Numbered from the stretch's first letter, positions 36,207 to 44,991 are shown. The stretch is 64,000 nucleotides of DNA from Pseudomonas sp. R28(2017) (GCF_002112505.1 NZ_NEHW01000001.1:434001-498000); one strand, 5' to 3'. A program made the numbers and translations. Notes: generated from the letters alone by a model not told the origin.

Positions 36207-37298
36207 TCAGCGATAACGCTCGAGCCAGTGTGCATAAGGTGCCGGCAAGGTCCAGGAGGCCTTCTCCACACCCAGTTCCTTGGCCGCGAAGTACGCCCAA
36301 TGCGGGTCGGCCAGGTGCGCACGCCCTACCGATACCAGGTCCAACTGATTGGCCTGCAAGGCCGCCTCGGCCAGCTGCGGCGTACCGAAGCCCCACGCCG
36401 ACGTCACCGGCAGGCCCGCCTCACGACGCACGCGCTCGGCAACCGGCCCCATGAACGCCGGGCCCCATGGGATGTTGGTTTCAGGAATGGTGAAGCCAAC
36501 GCTGACGCTCAGCAGGTCCAGGCCACCCGCCTTGAACATGCGTGCCAACTCGATCGACTCATCCAGGGTCTGCTCGTCACGACCGTCATACTCCAGCACA
36601 CCGAAGCGCGCGGTCAGCGGCAGGTTTTCCGGCCACACCTCGCGCACCGCCGCCAGGGTTTCCAGCAGGAAGCGGCTGCGGTTCTCGAAGCTGCCACCGT
36701 ACGCATCGGTGCGTTTGTTGGAGTGCTCGGAGAAGAAGCTCTGGCCCAGGTAGCCATGGGCGAAGTGCAGTTCGATCCACTCGAAACCGGCATCGCGCGC
36801 ACGGCGGGCGGCGTCGACGAAATCCTGTTTGACCCGGGCGATGTCGTCAAGGCTCATCTCGCGCGGAGCCTTCGGCAGGTGCGCGCCAAAGGCGACGGCC
36901 GATGGGGCGATGATGTCCCAACCACGGGCATCGTCGGCCGCGATATGGTCATCACCTTCCCACGGGCGATTGGCGCTGGCCTTGCGCCCGGCGTGGGCGA
37001 TCTGGATGCCCGGCACCGAGCCTGCTGCCTTGATCGCCTGCACCACCGGCACGAAGGCCTGGGCATGGGCGTCGCTCCAGATCCCGGCGCAGCCGGGGGT
37101 GATACGCCCTTCCGGCGCCACGGCGGTGGCCTCGACCACCAGCAGGCCGGCGCCGCCCCGGGCCAGGCCAGCGTAATGCACCTGGTGCCAGTCGTTGATC
37201 AGGCCGTCCTCGGCCATGTACTGGCACATCGGTGGAATGGCGATGCGGTTGCGCAAGGTGACATCTTTGAGGGAGTAGGGTTGGAACAGGGCAGGCAT
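36207..37298 (-). CDS. xenA: Xenobiotic reductase A, Old Yellow Enzyme family
   Basis: A 363-residue FMN ene-reductase of the YqjM/XenA subgroup. Cys25 in PPMCQYMAEDG is the redox-tuning cysteine of this class; QIAHAGRKASA and ELHFAHGYLGQSFFS carry FMN and substrate contacts. It reduces activated C=C bonds and nitro compounds with NADPH. The start at ATG 37298 gives the exact family length; the longer frame reads through the operator and the divergent regulator. Probably repressed by the divergent ArsR-type protein. Confidence 0.95.
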   Translation of the reverse strand: MPALFQPYSLKDVTLRNRIAIPPMCQYMAEDGLINDWHQVHYAGLARGGAGLLVVEATAVAPEGRITPGCAGIWSDAHAQAFVPVVQAIKAAGSVPGIQIAHAGRKASANRPWEGDDHIAADDARGWDIIAPSAVAFGAHLPKAPREMSLDDIARVKQDFVDAARRARDAGFEWIELHFAHGYLGQSFFSEHSNKRTDAYGGSFENRSRFLLETLAAVREVWPENLPLTARFGVLEYDGRDEQTLDESIELARMFKAGGLDLLSVSVGFTIPETNIPWGPAFMGPVAERVRREAGLPVTSAWGFGTPQLAEAALQANQLDLVSVGRAHLADPHWAYFAAKELGVEKASWTLPAPYAHWLERYR

Positions 37299-37327
37299 GG
37301 GCAAGCTCCGGGAGTCATCTGAATACG

Positions 37328-37351
37328 ATAGTTCGATCATAATCGAACTAT
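37328..37351. promoter_or_regulatory. Perfect palindromic operator between xenA and the ArsR-type regulator
   Basis: Arms ATAGTTCGAT (37328-37337) and ATCGAACTAT (37342-37351) with a CATA spacer. Located 30 bp upstream of xenA and about 35 bp upstream of the regulator, ideal for dual repression by a dimeric winged-helix protein. Confidence 0.75.
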
Positions 37352-37385
37352 GGCAATTAATGAAACCCCCGTTATCATGTGGGCC

Positions 37386-37685
37386 ATGCGAGCCTACCAA
37401 CACCCCAACCCTGAAGACCTGATTCTCGAGCGTGTGCTCTACGCACTGAGCGACCCGGTGCGCCTGGGCATCGTCCGCCACCTGGCGGGCGTGGCCGAGG
37501 CCAGCTGTGGCGAGCTCGATGGCGGGCGGCCGAAGTCGAGCATGTCGCACCATTTTCGCGTGTTGCGCGATGCGGGGTTGGTGCATACCCGCAATGTCGG
37601 GACCACCCACATGAATTCGCTGCGCAGCGAAATGTTGGCCGAGCGGTTTCCCGGGTTACTGGACTGCATACTGCGGCAGAACTGA
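37386..37685 (+). CDS. ArsR-type HTH transcriptional regulator
   Basis: A winged-helix protein of 99 residues from ATG 37386 (102 from ATG 37377; neither has a strong ribosome site). ERVLYALSDPVRLGIVRHLAG, GGRPKSSMSHHFRVLRDAGLVHTRNVG is the ArsR HTH and wing. No metal-type CxC motif is visible; only two separated cysteines occur, one in ASCGEL and one near the C-terminus, so sensing by thiol modification of electrophiles that XenA detoxifies is possible but unproven. An ATG at 37350 lies within the operator and is rejected. Confidence 0.85.
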   Translation: MRAYQHPNPEDLILERVLYALSDPVRLGIVRHLAGVAEASCGELDGGRPKSSMSHHFRVLRDAGLVHTRNVGTTHMNSLRSEMLAERFPGLLDCILRQN

Positions 37686-37690
37686 TTTCA

Positions 37691-37802
37691 GCCCGTGCCG
37701 GCCTCTTCGCGGGCTCGCCCGCTCCCACAGGTACGGTGCGGCCCTCTGGCTTTGCACTTTCTTTGTGGGAGCGGGCTTGCCCGCGAAGAGGCCGGTGCAG
37801 GC
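37691..37802. repeat. Convergent REP pair (REPIN)
   Basis: Inverted REP copies between the convergent arsR-type and sufR-like genes. Confidence 0.9.
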
Positions 37803-37806
37803 AACA

Positions 37807-38418
37807 TCATGCCTTGCGCAGGGCAAAGCGGCACACCTGCCCGCCTCTCAACATGCATTCCTCATGGCTGACCTCGGCGCCACCGAGCGTGCCGATCAAG
37901 GCCAGATCCAGCTCGCACACCACCGGATGGGCCTTGGCCAGGTGATGGAACACGCAATTGTGCGCCACGATCTGCGGCTCGCCTGAAGAACGGAAAAACA
38001 CCTCGGCTTCATACCCCGCCGCATTCATGTGTTCGACGATCCGCCCTTCGTCCACCACCTCAGGCTCCATGTCCGCCGCCAGCTTGCGCCCGAGCTGACG
38101 CATCAGCGCCAGCAAGGCGTCCTGCCCCATCAAGCCAGCCACTTCGCCAATCAGCAGGTTGGCCAGCAACGGATACTGCCGCGGGAACAGCTCGCGGCCA
38201 TGCTCGCTCAGCTGGTGCAATTGCTCCGGCCGGCGCCCGGTGGGCCGAGTCGCGCCACGCTTGACCAGGCCGTCGCGTTCCAGGGCGGCCAGGTGCTGGC
38301 GCACCGCCGTGCGGGTAACGGCCAGGGCCTGCGCCAGCTCGTCGATGCTCATGCCGGCTGGCTGATGCAGCAACGCGTGGAGCAGGTCCTGTTGCGTACG
38401 CCCCAGGCCTTCGAGCAT
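37807..38418 (-). CDS. SufR-like HTH regulator with four conserved-type cysteines
   Basis: A 203-residue protein: winged HTH at about 8-60 (DLLHALLHQPAGMSIDELAQALAVTRTAVRQHLAALERDGLV) and a C-terminal domain with Cys155, Cys168, Cys188 and Cys196 (C-x12-C-x19-C-x7-C). The layout resembles SufR-type iron-sulfur regulators, so a redox- or iron-sensing cluster is inferred. Its ATG overlaps the stop of the upstream exported-protein gene by 1 nt (TGATG), so the two are translationally coupled. Confidence 0.8.
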   Translation of the reverse strand: MLEGLGRTQQDLLHALLHQPAGMSIDELAQALAVTRTAVRQHLAALERDGLVKRGATRPTGRRPEQLHQLSEHGRELFPRQYPLLANLLIGEVAGLMGQDALLALMRQLGRKLAADMEPEVVDEGRIVEHMNAAGYEAEVFFRSSGEPQIVAHNCVFHHLAKAHPVVCELDLALIGTLGGAEVSHEECMLRGGQVCRFALRKA

Positions 38419-39062
38419 CAGAACTTGTCCGGGAACTGCTTGACCAGCGCCGCCGTGAGGGCGTCGGACAAGGTCAGGATATGCTCGCGCATCATCGCCC
38501 AGGTTCGCGCCTCGCCCGCATAGTCCCCGGCGGCCAGCTGATCGATCTGCGCCACATGGTGGCCACCGTGGGCGCTGAGCAAGGTCAGCAGGGTCTGCTC
38601 CGGCAGGTTGGGGTTGGCGTTGGCCAGGAACGCGGCAATGGCCTTGGCGTTGCTGCCCAGGTCGTTGACGGCAGCCTGTTGGCCCTTCTTGTCCTTGGCC
38701 ACGGTGGCATCGCTGTAATGCTTGATCGCGCCCCAGTGGCCAGCCAGCAGCTTGAGCAACTGATCGGCAGCGGTCTGACCGTACAGCGGGGCGATGCTGT
38801 TGGCGATCCGGGTGGCGTCGGCCACCACTTCGTTGGCGGCGACTTCGGCCTGCCTGGCATTGCCAGCCTGGTTGGCGACGGCATAGTTGCGGACCCAGAA
38901 GATGTGCTCGACCCACAGGTCGCGCAGGGCCATGCGCGTGGTCATTGCCCCGGACTGAGCGGGTTTGGCGGCGGGGGTTGCAGGGGAAGAGGAGTAGCTT
39001 TGGCTCCATGCCGGCTGCGCGCACAGGGCGAGCAGCAGTAAGGCGGCAATCTTGATGTTCAT
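38418..39062 (-). CDS. Exported helical protein of unknown function
   Basis: A 214-residue protein starting at ATG 39062 with AGGAGG upstream. Residues 1-20 form a signal peptide (MNIKIAALLLLALCAQPAWS, cleavage after AWS). The mature part is helical: ALRDLWVEHIFWVRNYAVANQAGN, IKHYSDATVAKDKKGQQAA, LLSAHGGHHVAQIDQLAAGD. Several histidines (HIFW, HWGAIKHY, HGGHH, EH) are spread over the helices and might bind metal, but this is speculative. Coupled to the SufR-like regulator. The minus-strand upstream region (39085-39140) is unusually AT-rich. Confidence 0.75.
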   Translation of the reverse strand: MNIKIAALLLLALCAQPAWSQSYSSSPATPAAKPAQSGAMTTRMALRDLWVEHIFWVRNYAVANQAGNARQAEVAANEVVADATRIANSIAPLYGQTAADQLLKLLAGHWGAIKHYSDATVAKDKKGQQAAVNDLGSNAKAIAAFLANANPNLPEQTLLTLLSAHGGHHVAQIDQLAAGDYAGEARTWAMMREHILTLSDALTAALVKQFPDKF

Positions 39063-39218
39063 GACGGCACCCTCCTGGAGGGGATCGACTGACAAGATTA
39101 ATTTAAGCATCAAAATATGTTTTTATTGGGCCGACGACGACATTCCGATCAGTGGTTTATCCGCTGAAAAGAGGAAGCCACAGGTTCTCCCGTGGCTTCT
39201 GCGTGCTGCACTGCAAGC

Positions 39219-40088
39219 TCAGGCGCTGATGGCGTCAAAGCTGCGTATGGGTGTGGGAACCGCGCCAAACAGGGGGAACTCTTCTTCGATGATCCACGGC
39301 TCTTTCATGATCAGGTACACATCGAGAAAGTCCGAGAAGCCAGGCCAGATGGACAGGTCGTTGGCCTCGGCCACCGCACGCGACAGCACGCCCACGCCGC
39401 CAAAGCTCTTGATCATGGAAACACTGACGATCTCACTGCCGGAGTGGAACACGGTTGCAGCCTCCAGCATGCCGGGCCGGCGCTCGGCAAAGCGGGAAAA
39501 GATCGAGGAATAGGGGCACTCGGGCAATGGCTTGATCACCGCACAGGGCGCCGAACGGTCATGGCTGGATGACGAGGCGACGACTTCGATGCGCAAACCC
39601 TTGAGCGGCACCGAATGATAGTTCTCGGGGACGCTGTCACCCAGCACCACCACCATGTCCGCTTCGTCCTTGGCCAGCTTGGTCAGGTTGTCGGGCGATT
39701 CCGAGCAACTGAAGATAGGGCTGTAGCCTGACAGCTTGCTGACCACGCCGGCCATGATCTGCTGATTGATCTCCATCGACAGCGTGCTGTTCAAGGCAAC
39801 GCGCAACGGCAGGCGCTGGTTGCGGCTCTGGCGCAACTGGTTGATCTTCAGCTGCATGCGTTCGGAGGAACGTACGATTTCCAGGACATGCGGCAGGATG
39901 CCCACGCCCTCCTGGGTCAGCGAGACCCCTTTGTTGGTCCGGTCGAACAACTTGAAGCCGCAATGATCTTCGAGCTTTTTCAACTGAGCGGCCAAGGCCT
40001 GTACCGTGACGTGCACCTGTTCGGCCGCATCGGTGATCGACCCCGTTCGGGCAACGTTCACGATGTTTTTGAGCACCTTGATGTCCAT
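39219..40088 (-). CDS. LysR-family regulator divergent from the amino-acid hydroxylase operon
   Basis: A 289-residue LysR-type protein: HTH at about 1-60 (IKVLKNIVNVARTGSITDAAEQVHVTVQALAAQLKKLEDHCGFKLF) and an effector domain from about 90. The closest arrangement is divergent with the 2OG/Fe(II) dioxygenase, 203 bp between the starts, so it most likely controls that operon, with a hydroxylated or free amino acid as possible effector. Confidence 0.88.
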   Translation of the reverse strand: MDIKVLKNIVNVARTGSITDAAEQVHVTVQALAAQLKKLEDHCGFKLFDRTNKGVSLTQEGVGILPHVLEIVRSSERMQLKINQLRQSRNQRLPLRVALNSTLSMEINQQIMAGVVSKLSGYSPIFSCSESPDNLTKLAKDEADMVVVLGDSVPENYHSVPLKGLRIEVVASSSSHDRSAPCAVIKPLPECPYSSIFSRFAERRPGMLEAATVFHSGSEIVSVSMIKSFGGVGVLSRAVAEANDLSIWPGFSDFLDVYLIMKEPWIIEEEFPLFGAVPTPIRSFDAISA

Positions 40089-40291
40089 TCAATCTCCCTC
40101 CCCATTTTCCGCCGACGCAGACCGCCTACGAAAGCCACGAGGATAACGCACAACGGCCGGCACTGTCTGCCCGCTAACGGTGCACGCCGACCGGGTACAA
40201 GCAACGGTTGAGGCACGTCAAAAAAAAGTGAAGTTTCTGCGCCTGATTCAACTGTTAGATTTTTGCCAGTTTTCTATAAGAAGAGATGGCC

Positions 40292-41038
40292 ATGCTGACA
40301 CTGAACAGAAACATCGACACTGCCCTGCGACAAAACAAGACGGTCAATGTCATGGGCAGCGACTACGCGTTGAGCGGCGGCTTCAAAGAGTTTGTCGAGT
40401 TTTCCAAAAGTTGGGAAACCATGGGTGTAGACCGTTATTACGGGCAAGCCGACAAGGGCACTCGCTACCGCCGCTACAGTGACTTCGACTTCAACCCGGT
40501 CACCGGCGAACTGTGCCAACTCAATCACCGTGCCTATGAACAATCCGAGGCACACAACACCTATGTCGGCGGCATGGCGCGTCATTTCGATGATATTTCC
40601 GCCGACGTCTTCAACTCACCGATCCTGCGTTCGCTGATTCGCCTGGACTTCGACGTATACAAGGCCGTGTTGCCAAAAGAGCTGCACACAGTCAACTGGC
40701 AATGCCAGGTGCACCAGATCCGTATCGAAATCAAGCCAGGGGCGCAGATCGAGATCACGCCCGAAGGTATTCACTGCGACGGCTACCCGTTCAGCGGCGT
40801 GCACTTCTGGGGCCGCCACAACGTTGAGGGTGCCACCAGCAACATCTACGACAAACAGTCGAATGTGATCGATTCCGGTACTTACCTGAATATTCTCGAC
40901 ACCACCTACTTCCTCGATCGCGAACTGCAGCACTACGTCACGCCGGCGACCAACCCGAGCGACTCCGAAATGGGCTACCGGCAGATCATCGCCATTTCCT
41001 TCTCTCGACCGGGCAGCGAGCATGACATTATCGACTAG
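40292..41038 (+). CDS. 2-oxoglutarate/Fe(II) dioxygenase, IDO-like free amino-acid hydroxylase family
   Basis: A 248-residue protein. The facial triad is His161-x-Asp163 (GIHCDGYPFSG) and His214 (ELQHYV), and Arg230 in YRQIIAISFSR is the likely 2-oxoglutarate anchor. The length, the ITPEGIHCDG context and the GATSNIYD / TYFLDRELQH segments match the small 2OG-Fe_Oxy_2 family that includes Bacillus L-isoleucine 4-hydroxylase (IDO) and HilA-type enzymes, which hydroxylate free Ile, Leu, Met or related amino acids. AAGAAG 8 nt before ATG 40292 favours this start over ATG 40286. First gene of a five-gene operon. Confidence 0.85.
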   Translation: MLTLNRNIDTALRQNKTVNVMGSDYALSGGFKEFVEFSKSWETMGVDRYYGQADKGTRYRRYSDFDFNPVTGELCQLNHRAYEQSEAHNTYVGGMARHFDDISADVFNSPILRSLIRLDFDVYKAVLPKELHTVNWQCQVHQIRIEIKPGAQIEITPEGIHCDGYPFSGVHFWGRHNVEGATSNIYDKQSNVIDSGTYLNILDTTYFLDRELQHYVTPATNPSDSEMGYRQIIAISFSRPGSEHDIID

Positions 41039-41504
41039 TTACATCGGCACGGCGCCGAAGCCGTTCACGGCCGAACGCATCAATGGCCTGAGCATCAAGA
41101 AAGCCACCCCCTTCCATGCCCGCAAGATCGTCGATTTCTTCCGTTGCTTCGAAGAAACCTCGTTCTGTGACTGGCAAGACGAAGGGCTGCTCAAAGGTTT
41201 GCTCGGCACCGAGCATACCTATTGCTACGTGGCCGAGAACCAGACCGGCAGCATCGTCGGCGCGGTCGCGGGCGGCTTGATGGGCACCCGGGGCACCATC
41301 AACCACATGGCGGTGGCGCCGGACTATCGCCAGAGCCGGATCGGCACCTCACTGGCCAATTCGATCCTCAGCGATTTCCGCCAGCACGGCATTCGCCGGG
41401 TGTTTCTGTTCGTCGAAGAGGGCAACGCCAACGCCCTGAGCTTCTGGCAGAAACAAGGCTTCCTGCAGACCCGTGGTGAAATCACCTGCGAGGTCGACCT
41501 GTGA
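41022..41504 (+). CDS. GNAT-family N-acetyltransferase
   Basis: A 160-residue acetyl-CoA-dependent transferase: NHMAVAPDYRQSRIGTSLANSIL is the GNAT motif A (Q-x-x-x-G pyrophosphate loop) and FLFVEEGNANALSFWQKQGF motif B. It overlaps the dioxygenase gene by 17 nt and azlC by 4 nt, so it is translationally coupled to both. Context suggests N- or O-acetylation of the hydroxylated amino acid before export or for detoxification; the substrate is not shown by sequence. Confidence 0.88.
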   Translation: MTLSTSYIGTAPKPFTAERINGLSIKKATPFHARKIVDFFRCFEETSFCDWQDEGLLKGLLGTEHTYCYVAENQTGSIVGAVAGGLMGTRGTINHMAVAPDYRQSRIGTSLANSILSDFRQHGIRRVFLFVEEGNANALSFWQKQGFLQTRGEITCEVDL

Positions 41505-42202
41505 CCTCGTCGGTGTTGCTGACCACCTCGCGCAAGGAGAGCCTGGTCGACGCCCTGCCGATCGTCACCGGCTACTTCGTCGTCAGCTTCGTGTTCGGTG
41601 TCATGTGCATCAACGCCGGCCTGCCCTTGTGGCTGCCGGCTGCCATGTGCCTGTTCGTCTACGCCGGGGCAGCGCAGTTCGCCGCCCTGGCACTGATGAC
41701 CACCAGCGCGCCGCTGCTCACCATTGCCCTGTCGACCTTGCTGATCAATTCGCGGCACATGCTGATGGCGATGTACATGTCCAAACGCAGCGCACAACTG
41801 CCGATCAGCAAGCCGCAGAAGCTGCTGTACGCGTTCGGCCTGACCGATGAGTCCTTTGCCTTCCACAGCCAACGCCTGGAAAACGGCAGGCCGACTTCGC
41901 CTGGTTATCTGCTGCAGTTCAATACCTATTGCCATGCCAGCTGGATCGCCGGTGCTGTGTTTGGCGCGGTGGCTTCGGATGCCTTGAACCGGTTTTCCCA
42001 GTTCAAGCTGGACTATGCGCTGACGGCCATGATGATCTTCGTGCTGATATCGCTGTGCAGCACCTTCACCAAGGCCGTCATCGCCCTGGTGGTGATCGTT
42101 ACCACCTGCCTGCTGAACATGTTTGCGCCCTCGCCCTTGAACGTATTCATCGCAACCGCCGTAGGCTGTGGAGCAGGGCTATGCCTGAAAAGAACTACCT
42201 GA
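41501..42202 (+). CDS. azlC: AzlC-family branched-chain amino acid exporter, large subunit
   Basis: A 233-residue membrane protein with about six helices, starting at GTG 41501 that overlaps the GNAT stop (GTGA). ALPIVTGYFVVSFVFGVMCINAGLPLW, YAGAAQFAALALM and LLINSRHMLMAMYMS are the AzlC signatures. With AzlD it exports branched-chain amino acids or analogues. The QFNTYCHASWIAGAVFGAV segment is also typical. Confidence 0.9.
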   Translation: MTSSVLLTTSRKESLVDALPIVTGYFVVSFVFGVMCINAGLPLWLPAAMCLFVYAGAAQFAALALMTTSAPLLTIALSTLLINSRHMLMAMYMSKRSAQLPISKPQKLLYAFGLTDESFAFHSQRLENGRPTSPGYLLQFNTYCHASWIAGAVFGAVASDALNRFSQFKLDYALTAMMIFVLISLCSTFTKAVIALVVIVTTCLLNMFAPSPLNVFIATAVGCGAGLCLKRTT

Positions 42203-42501
42203 TCGCGGCAGTGATGCTGATGGCTGCCATCACCTACCTGACCCGTGCCACACCGTTTCTGCTGAAGATGGAGAAGTCCCCCAAGCTGTTCAATGACGTC
42301 ATTGAATACCTGCCGGTGGCGATCATCGCCAGCATCACCGTACCCGCCCTGCTGGTGGCCAAGGATGGCTCGCTGCTGGGCCTGAATGCCGACTTGCTGG
42401 CAGCCATTCCGGTGGTCATCGTCGCTTACTGGTCGAGGAGCCTGATCTACAGCGTGTGTGCCGGCGTCGCCGGGCACGTGGCGATCACGCTGCTGGCTTG
42501 A
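42181..42501 (+). CDS. azlD: AzlD-family branched-chain amino acid exporter, small subunit
   Basis: A 106-residue protein with four membrane helices (about 5-20, 43-60, 69-84, 90-105). AAITYLTRATPFLLKMEKSP and IIEYLPVAIIASITVPALL-type segments match AzlD. It overlaps azlC by 22 nt, the usual tight coupling of this exporter pair. Confidence 0.9.
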   Translation: MPEKNYLIAAVMLMAAITYLTRATPFLLKMEKSPKLFNDVIEYLPVAIIASITVPALLVAKDGSLLGLNADLLAAIPVVIVAYWSRSLIYSVCAGVAGHVAITLLA

Positions 42502-42527
42502 GGCCTGGATCTGAAAAGGAAACCGCT

Positions 42528-42971
42528 ATGAGCCTTGCACGCCGGAAAGTCACCCTGACCAACCTGAGTGAATTTTCCCGCCTGATGCCCAAGGTTCCTC
42601 GTGACCGGGTGATCGACGAAATGGCTGACCTGTCGCTGGAATGCTCGCTGGCCTATGCCTTGGGCAAGACGTTCCTGCGCGATGGCTGGATCGCCGAGTA
42701 CCGCCACCTGCAGGCGGCTGCGCACTTGACCCCGGGCAGCGACCTGCTGCTGTTCGCCACCTCGGGAAGCCTGACGCTGGAAATGGCCGACGGCTCGCAA
42801 CTGCACGTCATGCACGGTGATCAGGTGGTGCTCAGGGCGGCCACCGAAGCGAAAGTGTTCCCCGTCAGTGACGAGGGTGACGTGAGTTTCCTGGCATTGG
42901 CTGTAGACCTCAACCTCACTGAGGTACTGCAGGAGCTTGCCATCGACAGCGACCTGCCGAAACAGCCATGA
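42528..42971 (+). CDS. Cupin-like protein of the amino-acid hydroxylase operon
   Basis: A 147-residue protein from ATG 42528 (AAAAGGAAA upstream). Residues about 65-130 read as a small cupin barrel: LTPGSDLLLFATSGSLTLEMADGSQ and MHGDQVVLRAATEAKVFPVSD. It lacks the usual His-rich cupin metal motif, so a ligand-binding or regulatory role is more likely than catalysis. Last gene of the operon; followed by a terminator. No function recognised. Confidence 0.7.
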   Translation: MSLARRKVTLTNLSEFSRLMPKVPRDRVIDEMADLSLECSLAYALGKTFLRDGWIAEYRHLQAAAHLTPGSDLLLFATSGSLTLEMADGSQLHVMHGDQVVLRAATEAKVFPVSDEGDVSFLALAVDLNLTEVLQELAIDSDLPKQP

Positions 42972-42973
42972 AA

Positions 42974-43000
42974 AAAGCCACGGGGGTCACCCGTGGCTTT
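42974..43000. terminator. Bidirectional terminator after the hydroxylase operon
   Basis: An 11-bp perfect stem AAAGCCACGGG / CCCGTGGCTTT with a GGTCA loop, flanked by an A-run on the left (U-run for the minus strand) and a short T-run on the right. Serves both the cupin-like gene and the convergent mqo gene. Confidence 0.85.
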
Positions 43001-43020
43001 CTCGAACCCACATCGCCCGA

Positions 43021-44658
43021 TCAGAGCGCCATGTCGTTCTCTGGCTTGCTTTCAACCGGCTTGCTCGGCGCAACGGTGGTACCGACGCTGTCGTCGATCA
43101 CCGGTGGCTTCTCCAGCTGCAGCACCTCGGCGGTATAGTTCCACTCTTTCTGGGTGGCCGCTGCGGAGTCGTTCAGCTTGGTACCGTAGCTCGGTACGAT
43201 TTCCTTGATCTTGGCCTGCCATTCAGGGGTGGCGACCTTTTCCTTGAACACGGTTTCCAGCACGTTCAGCATGATCGGTGCAGCGGTCGAGGCACCTGGC
43301 GAGGCGCCCAGCAGGCCGGCGATGGTGCGGTCCTGGGACGCCACCACTTCGGTGCCCAGCTTCAGCACGCCGCCCTTCTCTTCGTCACGCTTGATGATCT
43401 GCACGCGCTGACCGGCCTGCCACAGTTTCCAGTCTTCCTTCTTGGCGTTCGGGAAGTAGGTGCGCAGGGCTTCGAAGCGGTCGTCATCCGACAGCATCAG
43501 CTGGCCGGCGAGGTACTCGACCAGCGGGTACTGGTCGATACCGACCTTGGTCATCGGCCACACGTTGTGGGTGGTGGTGCTGCTCAGCAGGTCCAGGTAC
43601 GAACCGTTCTTCAGGAACTTGGTCGAGAAGGTGGCGAACGGGCCAAACAGGATCACGCGCTTGCCGTCCAGCACGCGGGTGTCCAGGTGCGGTACCGACA
43701 TGGGTGGCGCACCGGTCGAGGCGATGCCGTAGGCCTTGGCCATGTGCTGCATGGCCACGGTCGGGTTCTCGGTCACCAGGAACGAACCGCCCACCGGGAA
43801 GCCTGCGTATTCCTTGGCTTCAGGAATGCCCGACTTCTGCAGCAGCTTCAGCGCGCCGCCGCCGGCACCGATGAACAGGAACTTGGCGTCGGTGGCCGAT
43901 TCGGTACCGTCCTTGAGGTTCTTGTACTCGACGTGCCAGGAGCCGTCTTCGTTGCGGGTGATGTCCTGCACTTCGCTGGACAGCTTCAGGTCGAAGCCTT
44001 TCTGGGTCTGCAGGTGGCCAACGAACTGGCGGGTGATTTCGCCGAAGTTGACGTCGGTGCCGATGGGCGTCCAGGTGACCGCCAGCTTCTGGTTCGGGTC
44101 ACGGCCTTCCATCATCAGCGGGACCCATTTGGCGATCTGCGCGTGGTCCTCGGAGTACTGCATCGGGCGGAACAGCGGGCTGGCCTGCAGCGCGTCGTAA
44201 CGCTTCTTGAGGAACTTGATGTTGTCATCGCCCCAGACGAAGCTCATGTGCGGGGTGGTGTTGATGAACGAGTGCGGGTTCTTCAGCACGCCCTGGCGAA
44301 CCTGCCACGACCAGAACTGGCGGGAGATCTGGAAGGCTTCGTTGATTTCGATGGCCTTGGAGATGTTGACGTTGCCGTCTTTGTCTTCCGGGGTGTAGTT
44401 CAGCTCGGCCAGCGCGGAGTGGCCGGTACCGGCGTTGTTCCAGCCGTTGGAGCTTTCTTCGGCGACGCCGTCCAGGCGCTCGACCATCTCCATCGACCAG
44501 CTTGGCTCCAGCTCGTGCAGCCACACGGCCAGGGTGGAGCTCATGATGCCGCCGCCGACCAGCAGCACATCGACTTTCTTGGTTTCTGCGGCGTGCGCTT
44601 GCATGAAGCTCGCAGCGACAGCCAGACCCAGCAAGGTCTTGCCAGCTTTCTTGAACAT
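43021..44658 (-). CDS. mqo: Malate:quinone oxidoreductase
   Basis: A 545-residue FAD enzyme of the inner-membrane surface that oxidises malate to oxaloacetate and reduces quinone. An N-terminal hydrophobic stretch [24 protein letters not shown] precedes the FAD motif [19 protein letters not shown], and [18 protein letters not shown] is the MQO signature. The C-terminus carries a short Pro/Lys-rich extension (residues about 520-545). AGAACGGAGGG-like upstream sequence is present on the opposite strand, so the ribosome site is unclear. The 333-bp gap upstream contains the promoter and no visible gene. Confidence 0.93.
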   Translation of the reverse strand: MFKKAGKTLLGLAVAASFMQAHAAETKKVDVLLVGGGIMSSTLAVWLHELEPSWSMEMVERLDGVAEESSNGWNNAGTGHSALAELNYTPEDKDGNVNISKAIEINEAFQISRQFWSWQVRQGVLKNPHSFINTTPHMSFVWGDDNIKFLKKRYDALQASPLFRPMQYSEDHAQIAKWVPLMMEGRDPNQKLAVTWTPIGTDVNFGEITRQFVGHLQTQKGFDLKLSSEVQDITRNEDGSWHVEYKNLKDGTESATDAKFLFIGAGGGALKLLQKSGIPEAKEYAGFPVGGSFLVTENPTVAMQHMAKAYGIASTGAPPMSVPHLDTRVLDGKRVILFGPFATFSTKFLKNGSYLDLLSSTTTHNVWPMTKVGIDQYPLVEYLAGQLMLSDDDRFEALRTYFPNAKKEDWKLWQAGQRVQIIKRDEEKGGVLKLGTEVVASQDRTIAGLLGASPGASTAAPIMLNVLETVFKEKVATPEWQAKIKEIVPSYGTKLNDSAAATQKEWNYTAEVLQLEKPPVIDDSVGTTVAPSKPVESKPENDMAL

Positions 44659-44991
44659 TGATCAATTCCAGTCAGTAGAACGGAGGGTGGGCCTGTGGCT
44701 GGCCCAGAGTGTTCCTTGTTCTTCAGCGCAGGCTTGTTGTTGATGATTGTTCAGCAGCCAGAGAACCAGAAAACGACTCAGGCTTTTGTCGAATTGACCG
44801 ACCAGGCTGAATCGTTTCGCTGATTGTAACCGAAATGCCAGCACAAACAAATTGCACGGCAATAGGCAAGGCGGCAGGTTGTCTCATGCTGGCCAAGCGC
44901 TTGTCGAAGCCATTGCAGTATCGTTCAAGCAGCCCTAGTATTGCGAGCATTTCTCATTCGCACCCAATGCGCGCTTGCGCCGGATGCCGCC

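Noticed and set aside
37350..37376. Upstream ATG of the ArsR-type gene
   Set aside because: It lies on the last bases of the operator palindrome and adds residues without conservation; starts at 37377 or 37386 are more likely.
44840..44991. Search for a Fur box upstream of the ECF sigma gene
   Set aside because: No 19-bp Fur-like palindrome was visible by eye, so no iron box is claimed although iron control is expected.
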